From an uncultured Oscillospiraceae bacterium (GTDB lineage: Bacteria; Bacillota; Clostridia; Oscillospirales; Oscillospiraceae), in contig CAJUPW010000011.1 of the NCBI GenBank assembly GCA_910588635.1, forward strand, positions 17,924 to 81,923: a stretch of 64,000 nt of DNA. Reading direction: 5' to 3'. Below are positions 8,966 through 18,016 of this stretch, one piece after another. How positions within the stretch are numbered: the stretch's first letter is position 1; the number at the start of each line of letters is the position of its first letter. The position numbers and the translations under genes are program-made. A model generated the notes under the pieces. The model made no database searches and was not told where the DNA came from. It was given only the letters and a program-made list of their open reading frames with translations.

Positions 8966-10726
8966 TTATTGGATGGTCATTTCCCTGACCTCGTCTCCCA
9001 GCAGAGCGGCAAACTGGTCCAGAGACATGGCCCCAAGGTCCTCGCCGGAGCGGCGCCGGACGGAGACGGTGCCATTCTCCATGTCCCGGTCGCCCACCAC
9101 CAGCATGTAGGGAATCTTCTCCAGGGTGGCCTCCCGAATCTTCTTGCCGATTTTTTCGTTGCGGTTGTCCACCTCCACACGGAAGCCCTGGGCGTCCAGC
9201 TTTTTGCAGACCTCCCCGGCATATGCCTCCGCCCGGTCGGTGACGGGCAGCACCTTCACCTGGACGGGGGCCAGCCAGGCGGGGAAGGCACCGGCGAAGT
9301 GCTCGGTGATGACGCCGATGAACCGCTCGATGGAGCCCAGCACCACCCGGTGGATCATCACGGGCCGGTGCTTCTGGCCGTCCTCGCCGGTGTACTCCAG
9401 CTCAAAGCGCTCGGGCATCTGGCTGTCCAGCTGGATGGTGCCGCACTGCCAGGTGCGGCCCAGGGAGTCGGCCAGATGGAAGTCCAGCTTGGGGCCGTAG
9501 AAAGCGCCGTCTCCCTCGTTAATCTCAAACTCCTTGCCCATGGCGGTGATGGCGGCCTTGAGGATGTCCTGGTTGCGCTCCCACTCCTCCACGGTGCCGA
9601 TGTGGTCCTCGGGCATGGTGGACAGCTCGATGGTGTAGCTCAGGCCGAAGACATTGTAGACCTCGTCGAACAGCCGCACCGTCTCCTGAATCACGTCCTG
9701 CATCTGGTCACGGGTCATGAATACGTGGGCGTCGTCCTGGTTGAAGCAGCGCACCCGGAACAGGCCGTGGAGAGCGCCGGACAGCTCGTGGCGGTGGACC
9801 AGGCCGATCTCGCCCACCCGCAGTGGCAGCTCCTTGTAGGAGTGGGGCTCGCTGGCATAGACCAGCATCCCGCCGGGGCAGTTCATGGGCTTGACGGCGA
9901 AGTCGGTGTCGTCGATGACGGTGGTATACATGTTATTCTTGTAGTGGTCCCAGTGCCCCGACCGCTCCCAAAGCTGACGGTTGAGCATGATGGGGGTGGA
10001 GATTTCCACGTAGCCGTACTTCTTGTGGACCTTGCGCCAGTAGTCCAGAAGGGTGTTTTTCAGCGTCATGCCCTTGGGCAGGAAGAAGGGGAAGCCGGGG
10101 CCCTCGTCCCGAAGCATAAACAGGCCCAGCTCGCGGCCCAGCCGGCGGTGATCCCGCTTCTTGGCCTCCTCGATCTTGGCCAGATACTCGTCCAGCTCGT
10201 CCTTTTTGGGGAAGGCCACGCCGTAGATGCGCTGGAGGGTCTCCCGGTTGGAGTCCCCCCGCCAGTAGGCGGCATTACAGGCGGTGAGCCTGATGGCGTT
10301 GCCCTTGATCCGGCCGGTGGAGTCCAGGTGAGGGCCGGCGCACAGGTCGGTGAATTCGCCCTGCCGGTAGAAGGAGATCACCGCGTCCTCGGGGAGATCG
10401 TTGATGAGCTCCACCTTGTAGGGCTCGCCCCTCTCCTCCATAAACGCCACCGCCTCCGCCCGGGGCAGCTCGAAGCGCTCCAGCTTCAGCTTCTCCTTGC
10501 AGATCTTGCGCATCTCGGCCTCCAGCTCCTCCAGCTGGCCCTCGGTGAAGGGCTCGGGGGTATCGAAGTCGTAGTAGAAGCCGTTGTCAATGCTGGGGCC
10601 GATGGCCAGCTTCACCTCGGGGTGGAGCCGCTTCATGGCCTGGGCCAGCACATGGGAGCAGGTATGCCAGTAGGTGCGGCGGTACTCCTCGTTTTCAAAG
10701 GTATACTGATTGTTTTCTTCTGCCAT
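8966..10726 (-). CDS. thrS: Threonyl-tRNA synthetase (lacking the N-terminal TGS domain)
   Basis: Charges tRNA-Thr. The protein is about 586 residues, some 50-60 fewer than the usual 640, because it starts directly at the editing domain (RRTYWHTCSHVLAQAMKRLHP) with no TGS domain. The editing site looks intact: HTCSH and DLCAGPH give the two His, Cys and His expected. The class II core follows (MNCPGG zinc-site motif, GRTWQCGTIQLD, motif 3 VLGSIERFIG), then the anticodon-binding domain. The ATG at 10726 sits 7 bases after AGGAGG; longer forms read into the T-box terminator. Expression is controlled by the T-box leader upstream. Confidence 0.96.
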   Translation of the reverse strand: MAEENNQYTFENEEYRRTYWHTCSHVLAQAMKRLHPEVKLAIGPSIDNGFYYDFDTPEPFTEGQLEELEAEMRKICKEKLKLERFELPRAEAVAFMEERGEPYKVELINDLPEDAVISFYRQGEFTDLCAGPHLDSTGRIKGNAIRLTACNAAYWRGDSNRETLQRIYGVAFPKKDELDEYLAKIEEAKKRDHRRLGRELGLFMLRDEGPGFPFFLPKGMTLKNTLLDYWRKVHKKYGYVEISTPIMLNRQLWERSGHWDHYKNNMYTTVIDDTDFAVKPMNCPGGMLVYASEPHSYKELPLRVGEIGLVHRHELSGALHGLFRVRCFNQDDAHVFMTRDQMQDVIQETVRLFDEVYNVFGLSYTIELSTMPEDHIGTVEEWERNQDILKAAITAMGKEFEINEGDGAFYGPKLDFHLADSLGRTWQCGTIQLDSQMPERFELEYTGEDGQKHRPVMIHRVVLGSIERFIGVITEHFAGAFPAWLAPVQVKVLPVTDRAEAYAGEVCKKLDAQGFRVEVDNRNEKIGKKIREATLEKIPYMLVVGDRDMENGTVSVRRRSGEDLGAMSLDQFAALLGDEVREMTIQ

Positions 10727-10755
10727 GCAAATAACCTCCTGTTTTGACAGGGGCA

Positions 10756-10990
10756 AGAAAAATCCCACCCCTGAATGTGACTCAGGGGTGAGACATAATC
10801 CCACGGTTCCACCCTAATTACGGAAAGCACGATCTTCCGTCGCTCATGACCTCTGTAACGGGAGGGGCCCGGCCTGTTCCTCGCAGGCGGCTCCGGAGTG
10901 GTACCGGCCAGCTTCCGCGCGGGACGCTCGCAGCCCTTGGCATCCCTCTCTGAGCGCTTTTTCCGGCCTCTTCTCCGTCAAAGCCATTTT
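10756..10990 (-). promoter_or_regulatory. T-box riboswitch leader of thrS
   Basis: Read on the minus strand, the leader holds stem I sequence, then the conserved T-box sequence GGGTGGAACCGTGGGATTA at 10797-10816 (antiterminator bulge pairing with the tRNA end). It ends in an intrinsic terminator (stem CACCCCTGA / TCAGGGGTG, 10766-10790, then a T run). A plausible specifier is ACC (Thr) at 10900-10902 in GGTACCAC. Uncharged tRNA-Thr would stabilise the antiterminator and allow thrS transcription. The specifier assignment is tentative, while the T-box itself is secure. Confidence 0.92.
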
Positions 10991-10995
10991 TGGCT

Positions 10996-11024
10996 ACTAT
11001 ATCACCGGCCGGGAGAAATGTCAA
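10996..11024 (-). promoter_or_regulatory. thrS promoter
   Basis: Minus-strand TTGACA (11019-11024), 17-base spacer and TATAGT (10996-11001), directly upstream of the T-box leader. Confidence 0.85.
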
Positions 11025-11050
11025 GCGGAAAAGACCGCCGTTGGACGGCA

Positions 11051-11893
11051 TTATTTTTTCCGCACCGCAAAGGTGAGGGCAAACCACACGGCCAGGTACA
11101 GGGTGACGGCCGCTCCGGCGGATCCCCCCGCGTAGTAGGAGGTCATCAGCCCGGCGATTCCGGCTAAGATCGCCCCCAGCAGGGAGAACAGATGGTACTG
11201 CCGCATGTTCCGGGCCACGTTACGGGCAGCGGCTCCGGGCAGGACCAGCAGGGAGTTGATGACCAGCAGGCCCACCCAGGTCATGGACAGGGTAACTACC
11301 ACGGCGATGGCCGCCGAGAACACTGTCTCCTGCCAGAACACCCGGATTCCCCGGCTGTCGGCCAGGGCGGGGTGAACGGCGGAGAGCATGAGCTGGTTGA
11401 AGCTGGCCAGCCACAGTCCCGCCACGGCCAGCAGGATCAGGGCCAGCAGGCCCACCTTGGCCGGCTCCACCGACAGGATGTCGCCGATGAGCAGGTTGTT
11501 GAACCGGGTGAAGGACCGCCCTCCCAGGGTGGACAGGAAGATGCCCAGGGCCACGGCGGTGGAGGAAAAGACCCCGATCACCGTGTCGCTGGCCAGGGCG
11601 GAGCGGCGCTTGACCAGGTTGAACAGCAGCGCGAAGAGGATGGCAAAGGCCACGGCAGCCCAGGTGGGCTCGTGGAAGCCGCACAGCGCCCCGATGGCCA
11701 TGCCGGTAAAGGCGGAGTGGCCCAGGGCGTCGGAGAAGAAGGACATCCGGCTGTGGACCACCATGGTGGACAAGATTCCGAACAGGGGGGTAATCACCAG
11801 GACCGCCAGTAGGGCGTTCTTCATGAAGAACATCATTCCCGGCTGGGCCCACTCAAAGGGCAGCAGGTCCACCAGCGCGTACCAGAGGCTCAT
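11051..11893 (-). CDS. znuB: Zinc/manganese ABC transporter permease
   Basis: 280-residue integral membrane permease of the ABC-3 family, which imports Zn or Mn. About eight hydrophobic segments are visible. The ABC-3 hallmarks are FFSDALGHSAFTGMAIG near residue 51 and TFARFNNLLIGDILSV-like sequence (FTRFNNLLIGDILSV) near residue 127. It is the last gene of the leftward znuA-znuC-znuB set, with its start overlapping the ATPase stop. Zinc rather than manganese is inferred from the His-rich loop of the binding protein. Confidence 0.9.
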   Translation of the reverse strand: MSLWYALVDLLPFEWAQPGMMFFMKNALLAVLVITPLFGILSTMVVHSRMSFFSDALGHSAFTGMAIGALCGFHEPTWAAVAFAILFALLFNLVKRRSALASDTVIGVFSSTAVALGIFLSTLGGRSFTRFNNLLIGDILSVEPAKVGLLALILLAVAGLWLASFNQLMLSAVHPALADSRGIRVFWQETVFSAAIAVVVTLSMTWVGLLVINSLLVLPGAAARNVARNMRQYHLFSLLGAILAGIAGLMTSYYAGGSAGAAVTLYLAVWFALTFAVRKK

Positions 11894-12693
11894 TGTCCGC
11901 CCCCCTTTCCCATCCGCAGGTGGAAGGTGTCAAAAAACTCCGGGGAGGAGAGCACCTCGTCCGGCACTCCCGACTTGAGCACCCGGCGGTTGAGCAGGAT
12001 TACCTTGTCGGCAAACTGGCCCAGGGTGGCGAAGTCGTGGGTGGACAGGAAAATAGACAGGTCGTACTGGGTGCGCAGCTCGTCCAGCATCTCCAGAAGC
12101 TGGTGCTCCCCCTCGATATCCACCCCGGACAGGGGCTCGTCCAAAATCAGGATATGGGGCACCGGCTCCAGGGCCAGGGCCAGCAGTACCCGCTGGAGCT
12201 GTCCCCCAGACAGCCCTCCCATGGGCCGGTCCAGAAGGTCCTCCCCGTGGACCCGGGCCAGACAGGCGGCCGCCCGGTCCCGGTACGTTTGGGGGATAGG
12301 CAGCCACACCGGCCATTTGGCCGTGGCGGCGGTAAAGAAGTCCAGCACCGACACCGGGTCCCCCCGGTCGAAGTGGGGGGCCTGGGGGACATAGCCCACC
12401 AGGGGCCGGGTCCCGTTGGTAATCTCGCCGTCGGCCAACCGGATGGCCGGCCCCCCGGCGGGGGAAAAGGTGATTTTTCCCTTATAGCCCATCTGGCCCA
12501 GAATACTGCGGAAAAGGGTGGACTTGCCCGCCCCGTTGGGGCCGATGAGGGCCACAATCTCTCCGCAGTGGAGATGGAAGGACACTTCCTCCAGGATGGA
12601 GTCCCCCTCCAGCTTAACGGACAGGCCCTCCAGCTTCAGGCAGCAGGAGCCGGCGCACCCGGCGGACAGCTTGCCGTGCTTGATCTTTCTCAT
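11890..12693 (-). CDS. znuC: Zinc ABC transporter ATP-binding protein
   Basis: 267-residue ATPase energising the zinc importer. Walker A is GPNGAGKST, the Q-loop region is VGYVPQAP, the signature is LSGGQLQRV and Walker B is ILILDEPLSGVD. A Cys-rich N-terminal patch (SAGCAGSCC, residues about 10-18) precedes the ABC domain and is seen in some clostridial metal-transport ATPases; it might sense metal, which is inference. The start is the ATG at 12693, which forms an ATGA overlap with the znuA stop. Longer frames upstream only read through znuA. Confidence 0.92.
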   Translation of the reverse strand: MRKIKHGKLSAGCAGSCCLKLEGLSVKLEGDSILEEVSFHLHCGEIVALIGPNGAGKSTLFRSILGQMGYKGKITFSPAGGPAIRLADGEITNGTRPLVGYVPQAPHFDRGDPVSVLDFFTAATAKWPVWLPIPQTYRDRAAACLARVHGEDLLDRPMGGLSGGQLQRVLLALALEPVPHILILDEPLSGVDIEGEHQLLEMLDELRTQYDLSIFLSTHDFATLGQFADKVILLNRRVLKSGVPDEVLSSPEFFDTFHLRMGKGGGQ

Positions 12694-13661
12694 CCGTTGG
12701 GCACCGTCCCTTCCCCGCAAAATCCGTTGATAATACTGCGAACATCCCAGCGCAGCTGGCCGTAGTGCGCCACCCCGCCAAACTCCGGGTCGGAGGCGTC
12801 GGGGCCGTCCATAATCATGGTCAACTGGGCCACCCGGCACCCCGTCTCCCGCGATATGGCCCTGGCGGTGGCGTCGGAGCCGTTGACCTCGGTGAAAATC
12901 ACCGGAATATCGTACTCCTTCACCAGCCGGGTGATCTCCACGATCTCGCGGGCGCTGGCCTCGCTGCCCGCCTCCTCCTCGATAGAGGCCAGCAGCGGCA
13001 GATGGAAGGCCCTGGCGAAATACTGGAAGCCGTCGTGGAAGGTGATGAGGCCGGGGACTCCCTGGGGCAGATACCGCTCCATCAGCTCCCGGGCATCCTT
13101 TTCCACCTGGAGGAGAATTTCCTCCGTTTTCACGGCGTTGGCCTCGTATTCACCGGCGTGCTCCGGGTCGGTCAGCGCCATGCCGCCCCGCAAGTTGTCC
13201 GCCATGATTCGGGCGTTGGCCGGGTCCATCCAGTAGTGGGGGTCCCAATGGCCGTGGTCATGGCTGTCATGGCCGTCCCCGTCGTGGCGGTGGGACAGGT
13301 TCTCCAGCAGCTCCACCCCCGCGGAGCAGTCGATGACCTGGGCGTCGGAGGCCGCCAGGGCGTCCTCCAGAAACTCCTCCAGCCCCGCGCCGTTGAGAGC
13401 GATGATGTCGGCCCGCTCCAGCTTCTTCATGTCCGCCATGGACAGGGTGTAGTCGTGGAGGCAGCTTGCCGTCCCCGTGTCCAGCCGCTCCACCGCCACG
13501 CCGTCCACGTTTTCCGCAAGGGAGGAGGCAAACAGGTAGATGGGGTAGGTGGCGCACACCACGGTGAGACGGGGCTTCTCCGCCGCCGGGGTTCCGCAGA
13601 AGGGGAGGACCAGAAGCACCAGAAGGGCGGTCAAAATACCGAATAATATACCTTTTTTCAT
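12690..13661 (-). CDS. znuA: Zinc ABC transporter substrate-binding protein
   Basis: 323-residue extracytoplasmic metal-binding protein with an N-terminal hydrophobic anchor or signal (residues 5-25). The family's His-rich loop, HRHDGDGHDSHDHGHWDPHYW, lies near residues 128-148 and is typical of zinc-specific ZnuA proteins. Metal ligands appear to include the His in CLHDYTL, the loop His, the His in TFHDGFQYFA and a C-terminal acidic residue. Its start overlaps the stop of the glycosyltransferase-CsaB fusion gene (ATGA), so zinc uptake is in the same transcript as surface-polymer synthesis. Confidence 0.93.
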   Translation of the reverse strand: MKKGILFGILTALLVLLVLPFCGTPAAEKPRLTVVCATYPIYLFASSLAENVDGVAVERLDTGTASCLHDYTLSMADMKKLERADIIALNGAGLEEFLEDALAASDAQVIDCSAGVELLENLSHRHDGDGHDSHDHGHWDPHYWMDPANARIMADNLRGGMALTDPEHAGEYEANAVKTEEILLQVEKDARELMERYLPQGVPGLITFHDGFQYFARAFHLPLLASIEEEAGSEASAREIVEITRLVKEYDIPVIFTEVNGSDATARAISRETGCRVAQLTMIMDGPDASDPEFGGVAHYGQLRWDVRSIINGFCGEGTVPNG

Positions 13662-15862
13662 AATTTCCCTTCCAGCAGCTCCAGCAGCAGCCGCTCGTTC
13701 TCCCCGGCGGCCAGGGCCAGCTGGGCGGATTTCTCCCGCAGCCGGGAGAGCACGCCGTCATAGTCGGCCATCAGCGCGTCGGCCCGGCGGATGGCCTCAG
13801 CGCCGTCGAAGCGCTCCACATCTCCGGCAGAGGGCAGGTTCAGCTCCTCCAGATAGCTGGCCACCTTGGGGTCGTAAACCAGCCCCAGGGCGGGAACGGC
13901 CATTCGGGCGGCAAAGATCAGGGTGTGCAGCCGCATGGCCACGCACAGCCGGGAACGGCCCAGAACACCCATCAGCTCCCGGGGGGTGCAGGAGGCGTCC
14001 AGCACATGGGCGGGCTCCTCCATCTGCGCCCGGACCCGGCCGGTGACCTCCCGGTCCCGCTCGGGCTGCATCAGCAGAAACAGAATCTCCAGTCCGTAGG
14101 TCCGGCGCAGGTGATCGCACAGCCGGGCCAGCTGCGCCCAGAAGTCCCCCACATTTCGCCACTCCCGCACGGAGACCACCGCGAAGGCTGCCGTCCCCTC
14201 CAGGCCGGCGGCGGCCAGCAATTGGGCCGTCCGCTTCTCCCCCGCCGGCTCCAGATGGAACACCGGGTCGGCGGTGACCCGGACGGGGCGGGCGACCCCC
14301 ATCCGCTCCAGCTCCCGGGCGGAGGCGTGGTCCCGCAGAGTGACCAGGGAGGCGCGCTCCACCACCCGCTTCACCCGGCGGCGGTTGGCCAGCCGGCGCA
14401 CCGGGCCGATGCCGTTGGCGTAGAGCATCACCGGCTTGCGCAGAAGCTGGGCGCACCGGATCACGGACAGGTAGTAGAGCAGCGACCGGGTGGAGGTGGC
14501 GTCCTGAAGCAGGCTCCCGCCTCCGGACAGCAAGGCGTCGCACTGGCGCAGAGCCCGGCACACCCGCCACACCTGGAACCGGGGGATAGCCTCCAGGCCG
14601 TACTGCCTCCGGGTCTGCTCCGGGTCGTTGGACAGCACCGCCACCGACACATCGCTGCTGGCGGCCCGGATGGCCTGGTGGATAGACTCCAAAATGGCGT
14701 CGTCCCCCGCGTTGCCAAAGCCGTAGTAGCCGCTCATCACCACCCGGTACTTCTTCCGCCGCGCCTTTTCATAGGCGGACAGACAGTCCGCCGTCATGCG
14801 GCTGATCGAATACCGCTCCCGGACCACCTGGCGGCCGAAGGCTCCCAGCTCCTCCCGCCGCCCCGGGGACAGGGCCAGGGCGGACAGGATGTCCTCCAGC
14901 AGCCGCTCCGGGGTGGACACCGGGTCGGTACGGCAGCAGAAATTGGTGTCCACCGCCTTGTCCAGCAGCTCCGGGGTGAACAGGCCGGCGTGGCCCTGGG
15001 CTCCGGAGAGCACCGCCAGCCGACCGGCGGCCATGGCCTCCAGCGCGGCCCGGGACACCCCCACGAACAGGTCGCAGGCGGCCACGATCCGGTTTACGTC
15101 GGTGCGAGGGCCGGTGAGGAGGACGCAGTCCCGCCCTATCTCCCGGTTGACCCGCTCCGCCCGGGCGGTCAGCTCGCCAAAGGCGTCGCCGCCTCCGGTG
15201 ACGACAATCCGCACCCCGGGCGCCTGCTCCGCCAGCCGGGGAGCCAGGTCGATGAGCTGCCGGGCGGTGTGGGCCGGTTCCTGGTCCAGCCGGCTGACGT
15301 GGCCCACCACCGGGGCGTCCCCCAGGCCCAGCTCGGCCCGGACCGCCCCGCCGGACACCTCCGGGGAAAATTTCTCCGTGTCGATGCCGTTGATGGTCAG
15401 GGTGATCCGCTCCTGGGCAAGGCCGTACTGCTCCGTCAGATAATCCCGGATGTCCTCCGACACCGCCAGGGTATGTTCTCCCCAGTTGGACAGCAGCTTC
15501 AGCGCCCCGCTCACCTGATATACCCCATGGCAGGATGTGACAAAGGTGAATTTTATCCGCCGCCTTAAAATGCCGCACAGGAAGGCGGGAATGCGGGCGT
15601 GGGCATGGACGATATCAGGCCGCTCCTCTTCTATAATCCGGCGCAGGATGCCCAGAGACCGGCTCATATCCCGCAGGCTGCGCCGGTGGAGGGGGGCCTG
15701 ATAGTGGCGGACGCCGGCAGCCTCGATCTCCGGGACATAGACGCCCCCGTTGGAGACGATGGCCACGTCGTGACCATCGCTTCTCAGCTCCTTGGCCAGT
15801 TCCACGATGTGGGTCTCCGCCCCTCCGATATCCAGGCCCATGGTGGCCATCAGAATCTTCAT
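13658..15862 (-). CDS. Fusion of GT4 glycosyltransferase and CsaB polysaccharide pyruvyl transferase
   Basis: 734-residue two-domain protein. Residues 1-365 form a GT4-type glycosyltransferase (MKILMATMGLDIGGAETHI, PDIVHAHARIPA, TINGIDTEKFSPE, SRAALEAMAAGRLAVLS). Residues about 370-734 form a CsaB-type polysaccharide pyruvyl transferase (VVMSGYYGFGNAGDDAILES, LLSGGGSLLQDATSTRSL, VAMRLHTLIFAARMAVPALGL). CsaB adds ketal-pyruvate to a cell-wall polysaccharide, the modification that SLH domains bind. The fusion would put sugar transfer and pyruvylation in one enzyme. No frameshift or internal start is needed, as the frame is continuous. It sits between DUF4330 genes and znuA with close spacing. 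Confidence 0.9.
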   Translation of the reverse strand: MKILMATMGLDIGGAETHIVELAKELRSDGHDVAIVSNGGVYVPEIEAAGVRHYQAPLHRRSLRDMSRSLGILRRIIEEERPDIVHAHARIPAFLCGILRRRIKFTFVTSCHGVYQVSGALKLLSNWGEHTLAVSEDIRDYLTEQYGLAQERITLTINGIDTEKFSPEVSGGAVRAELGLGDAPVVGHVSRLDQEPAHTARQLIDLAPRLAEQAPGVRIVVTGGGDAFGELTARAERVNREIGRDCVLLTGPRTDVNRIVAACDLFVGVSRAALEAMAAGRLAVLSGAQGHAGLFTPELLDKAVDTNFCCRTDPVSTPERLLEDILSALALSPGRREELGAFGRQVVRERYSISRMTADCLSAYEKARRKKYRVVMSGYYGFGNAGDDAILESIHQAIRAASSDVSVAVLSNDPEQTRRQYGLEAIPRFQVWRVCRALRQCDALLSGGGSLLQDATSTRSLLYYLSVIRCAQLLRKPVMLYANGIGPVRRLANRRRVKRVVERASLVTLRDHASARELERMGVARPVRVTADPVFHLEPAGEKRTAQLLAAAGLEGTAAFAVVSVREWRNVGDFWAQLARLCDHLRRTYGLEILFLLMQPERDREVTGRVRAQMEEPAHVLDASCTPRELMGVLGRSRLCVAMRLHTLIFAARMAVPALGLVYDPKVASYLEELNLPSAGDVERFDGAEAIRRADALMADYDGVLSRLREKSAQLALAAGENERLLLELLEGKL

Positions 15863-15890
15863 GCCGTCCCTCCTGTCTTAGGACCCGTAC

Positions 15891-16400
15891 TCAGTCCTCA
15901 ATGTCAACTACGACCCCGTTAAAGGACGCCCGGTTGGTCCGGTAGGTCCTGGAGGAGTTGACCCCCACCTCATAGACCCGGTTGATGGTATAGCTCCGGC
16001 CGTCGCTTACCCCGGAGCCCCTGACGGTAATCAGCAGGTCCACCGTGCCCTCCACCTCGATCTGGGGCGCTGTCCCGTCCTGCATGTTCTCCTCCAGCGC
16101 GATGCCGGGGTCATTGAGCACCTGGACCTGGGTAATCTCCCCCACCGGCCCGCTGCCGCTGGAGTAGTTGGCGTCGTATACCTTGTCTCCCACCCGGATG
16201 GCGCCGGTGAGGTAGTCCTCCATTCCGACGGTCTGAATCTGGAAGGTGATGCTCTGTTCCCTCACTGTCCCAGAGCCGGTGGGGGTGGCGTTGTTCTTGA
16301 CATACACAGCCGCCGCGATGACCGCCACCGCGGCGATCACCAGCAGGTCGATGACGCTGATTTTACCGAACAGACGGCCGTCCCGGTCTATGATCCTCAT
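15891..16400 (-). CDS. DUF4330-family membrane-anchored protein (second of a pair)
   Basis: 169 residues. A short cytoplasmic start (MRIIDRDGRLFGKISVIDLL) is followed by one membrane helix (about residues 15-38) and an extracytoplasmic beta-rich domain. The DGRLFGK-I--IDLL start is characteristic of DUF4330. Function is unknown. The start overlaps the stop of the preceding DUF4330-like gene (ATGA), and the fusion gene begins 28 bases downstream, so these proteins probably act in the same export or assembly machinery as the polymer enzymes. Confidence 0.78.
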   Translation of the reverse strand: MRIIDRDGRLFGKISVIDLLVIAAVAVIAAAVYVKNNATPTGSGTVREQSITFQIQTVGMEDYLTGAIRVGDKVYDANYSSGSGPVGEITQVQVLNDPGIALEENMQDGTAPQIEVEGTVDLLITVRGSGVSDGRSYTINRVYEVGVNSSRTYRTNRASFNGVVVDIED

Positions 16401-16894
16401 TTCGCCACCTCCTCAATGGACACCACGGGCCCGGCGCCCATATAGCCGATCCCCCGCAGATAGGCGGTGCTGCCCACCCGCAGCTCATAGCCGCCGTCCA
16501 GCGTGATGGCGCTGTCGGTGATCTGACAGGGGGACTCCAGAGTGAGCAGGATATCCTCAAAAGCATCCGTCTCCGCCCAGACCTTCCGAAGGTTTTCCCG
16601 GTCCAGCACCCGCCGGCGGCAGGGGACCGCTTCCACAGCCGTCACCTCGCCCACCACATAGTTCTTGATATTGTCGGCCACCTGATCTCCTGTCCGGATC
16701 AGCTCGCTGGTGCCGAGGATGCAGCGCTGAAGCCGGACCGTATACCGGACGCTGGAGGTGGACGCGGGGGCCGCCTCGTCGGGAATCTGGGGCTTCATGG
16801 CGGTCCACAGCAGGAAGGCCCCCACCGCCAGGGCCAGCGCCAGAACGATGCCGTCAAAGAGGTTCAGGCGCAGGCGGAATTTCTTCTGTTCCAT
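16397..16894 (-). CDS. DUF4330-like membrane-anchored protein (first of a pair)
   Basis: 165 residues with a Lys/Arg-rich start (MEQKKFRLRLNLFDGIVLAL), one membrane helix at about residues 14-32 and an outside domain. Layout and the C-terminal pattern (GGYELRVGSTAYLRGIGYMGAG) match its downstream neighbour at 15891, so the two look like diverged duplicates. Its start directly abuts the stop of the glycosyltransferase upstream. Function is unknown; a pairwise heteromeric role is inference. Confidence 0.68.
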   Translation of the reverse strand: MEQKKFRLRLNLFDGIVLALALAVGAFLLWTAMKPQIPDEAAPASTSSVRYTVRLQRCILGTSELIRTGDQVADNIKNYVVGEVTAVEAVPCRRRVLDRENLRKVWAETDAFEDILLTLESPCQITDSAITLDGGYELRVGSTAYLRGIGYMGAGPVVSIEEVAK

Positions 16895-18016
16895 TTATTT
16901 GGCTCCTTTCAGAATGTCCAGGTAGATGCTCTCTGTATTTTTGGCGAAGGCCTCGCCGGTAAAGCTGTTCTCATAGCGCTCTCTCGCCCTTCGGCCCATG
17001 GCCTGCCGCTCCTCGGGGCGGTCCATCAGCCGCTCCATGGCGTCCGCCAGGGCGGCGGCGTCCCGGCTGGGGAAAATCAGGCCGGTCCGGCTGTCCTCCA
17101 CCACCCAGGGGTTGCCGCCGTAGTCGCTGGCGATGGAGGGCAGTCCCAGGCTCATCCCCTCCAACAGGGCCATGGAGGTGGCCTCGGTGCCGTAGGAGCA
17201 GTTGAGCTGCACGTCCAGAATGTTCAGCAGGGCGGCCACGTCGGACCGGAAGCCCAGCAGGCGGAGCCTGTCCCCCACGCCGGCGTTTTGGACGGCATGG
17301 GCCAGCTCCTCCTCAAAGGGGCCCGTCCCCGCCGCCAGAACGGTGAAGTCCTTCCGCCCCCGCTCCATGAGCAGGCGGACCGCCTCCACCAGATACAGGT
17401 GGCCCTTGTAGTCCTCCAGCCGGGCAAAAATACCGAATACCACCGCCCCCGGCGGAATGGACAGCTCCTCCCGCAGCGCCGCCCGCTCCTCCTCAGAGGT
17501 CCGGGGCACCGGCGCGGTGCCGTTCATCACCACCGTGATCTTGTTCGGAGACACGCCGCCCTGGACCAGATTGTCCCGGGCGGCGGGGCTGACGGCGATG
17601 ATCCGGTCGGCGCAGCGCTCGTTGACCAGCTTGTTGACCCACCGTCCCGGGGGATACCGCAGCCTGGCGGGGACGGGAAAGGCGGAGTGCCGGCTGTACA
17701 CCACAGGGATGCGGCAGCTCCTGGCCGCCGCCCGCCCGGACAGACAGCCGTGGGTGTGAACCAGATCAGGGCCGGTCTCCCGAAACAGCCTTTTCAGCGC
17801 GCCCATGCCGGCCCGGCTCCAGGAGCGGTCCGCGATTCCGTCCACCTCATAGACCAGGGCCCCGGCCTCCTCCAGAGGGGCCTTCAGCATACTCCCCCGG
17901 GGCAGGGCGGCCAGCAGCTCAAAGCGGCTTCGGTCGGCATAGCGCAGATAGTTCAGCAGCACCCGGCCCGCCCCGCCGATATTGGTGTCGCTGATGACGT
18001 TCATCACCCGGATCAT
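16895..18016 (-). CDS. GT4-family glycosyltransferase
   Basis: 373-residue glycosyltransferase of the GT4/GT-B type. It has MIRVMNVISDTNIGGAGRVL at the N-terminus (acceptor side), DLVHTHGCLSGRAAAR, then the nucleotide-sugar side with VVMNGTAP, GIFARLEDYKGHLYLVEA and the EX7E-like region TEATSMALLEGMSLGLPSIASD. It probably adds a sugar to a lipid-linked surface polymer. The ATG at 18016 follows GAGGAGG and overlaps the stop of the ligase gene. A longer frame upstream is readthrough of that gene. Confidence 0.9.
   Translation of the reverse strand: MIRVMNVISDTNIGGAGRVLLNYLRYADRSRFELLAALPRGSMLKAPLEEAGALVYEVDGIADRSWSRAGMGALKRLFRETGPDLVHTHGCLSGRAAARSCRIPVVYSRHSAFPVPARLRYPPGRWVNKLVNERCADRIIAVSPAARDNLVQGGVSPNKITVVMNGTAPVPRTSEEERAALREELSIPPGAVVFGIFARLEDYKGHLYLVEAVRLLMERGRKDFTVLAAGTGPFEEELAHAVQNAGVGDRLRLLGFRSDVAALLNILDVQLNCSYGTEATSMALLEGMSLGLPSIASDYGGNPWVVEDSRTGLIFPSRDAAALADAMERLMDRPEERQAMGRRARERYENSFTGEAFAKNTESIYLDILKGAK

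Noticed and set aside
8891..10747. 618-codon open frame antisense to thrS
   Set aside because: Low-complexity Gly/Val/His/Leu-rich translation, the mirror of a high-GC gene. thrS on the other strand has full family motifs.
10633..11087. Small open frames over the thrS leader
   Set aside because: They overlap conserved T-box and terminator elements.
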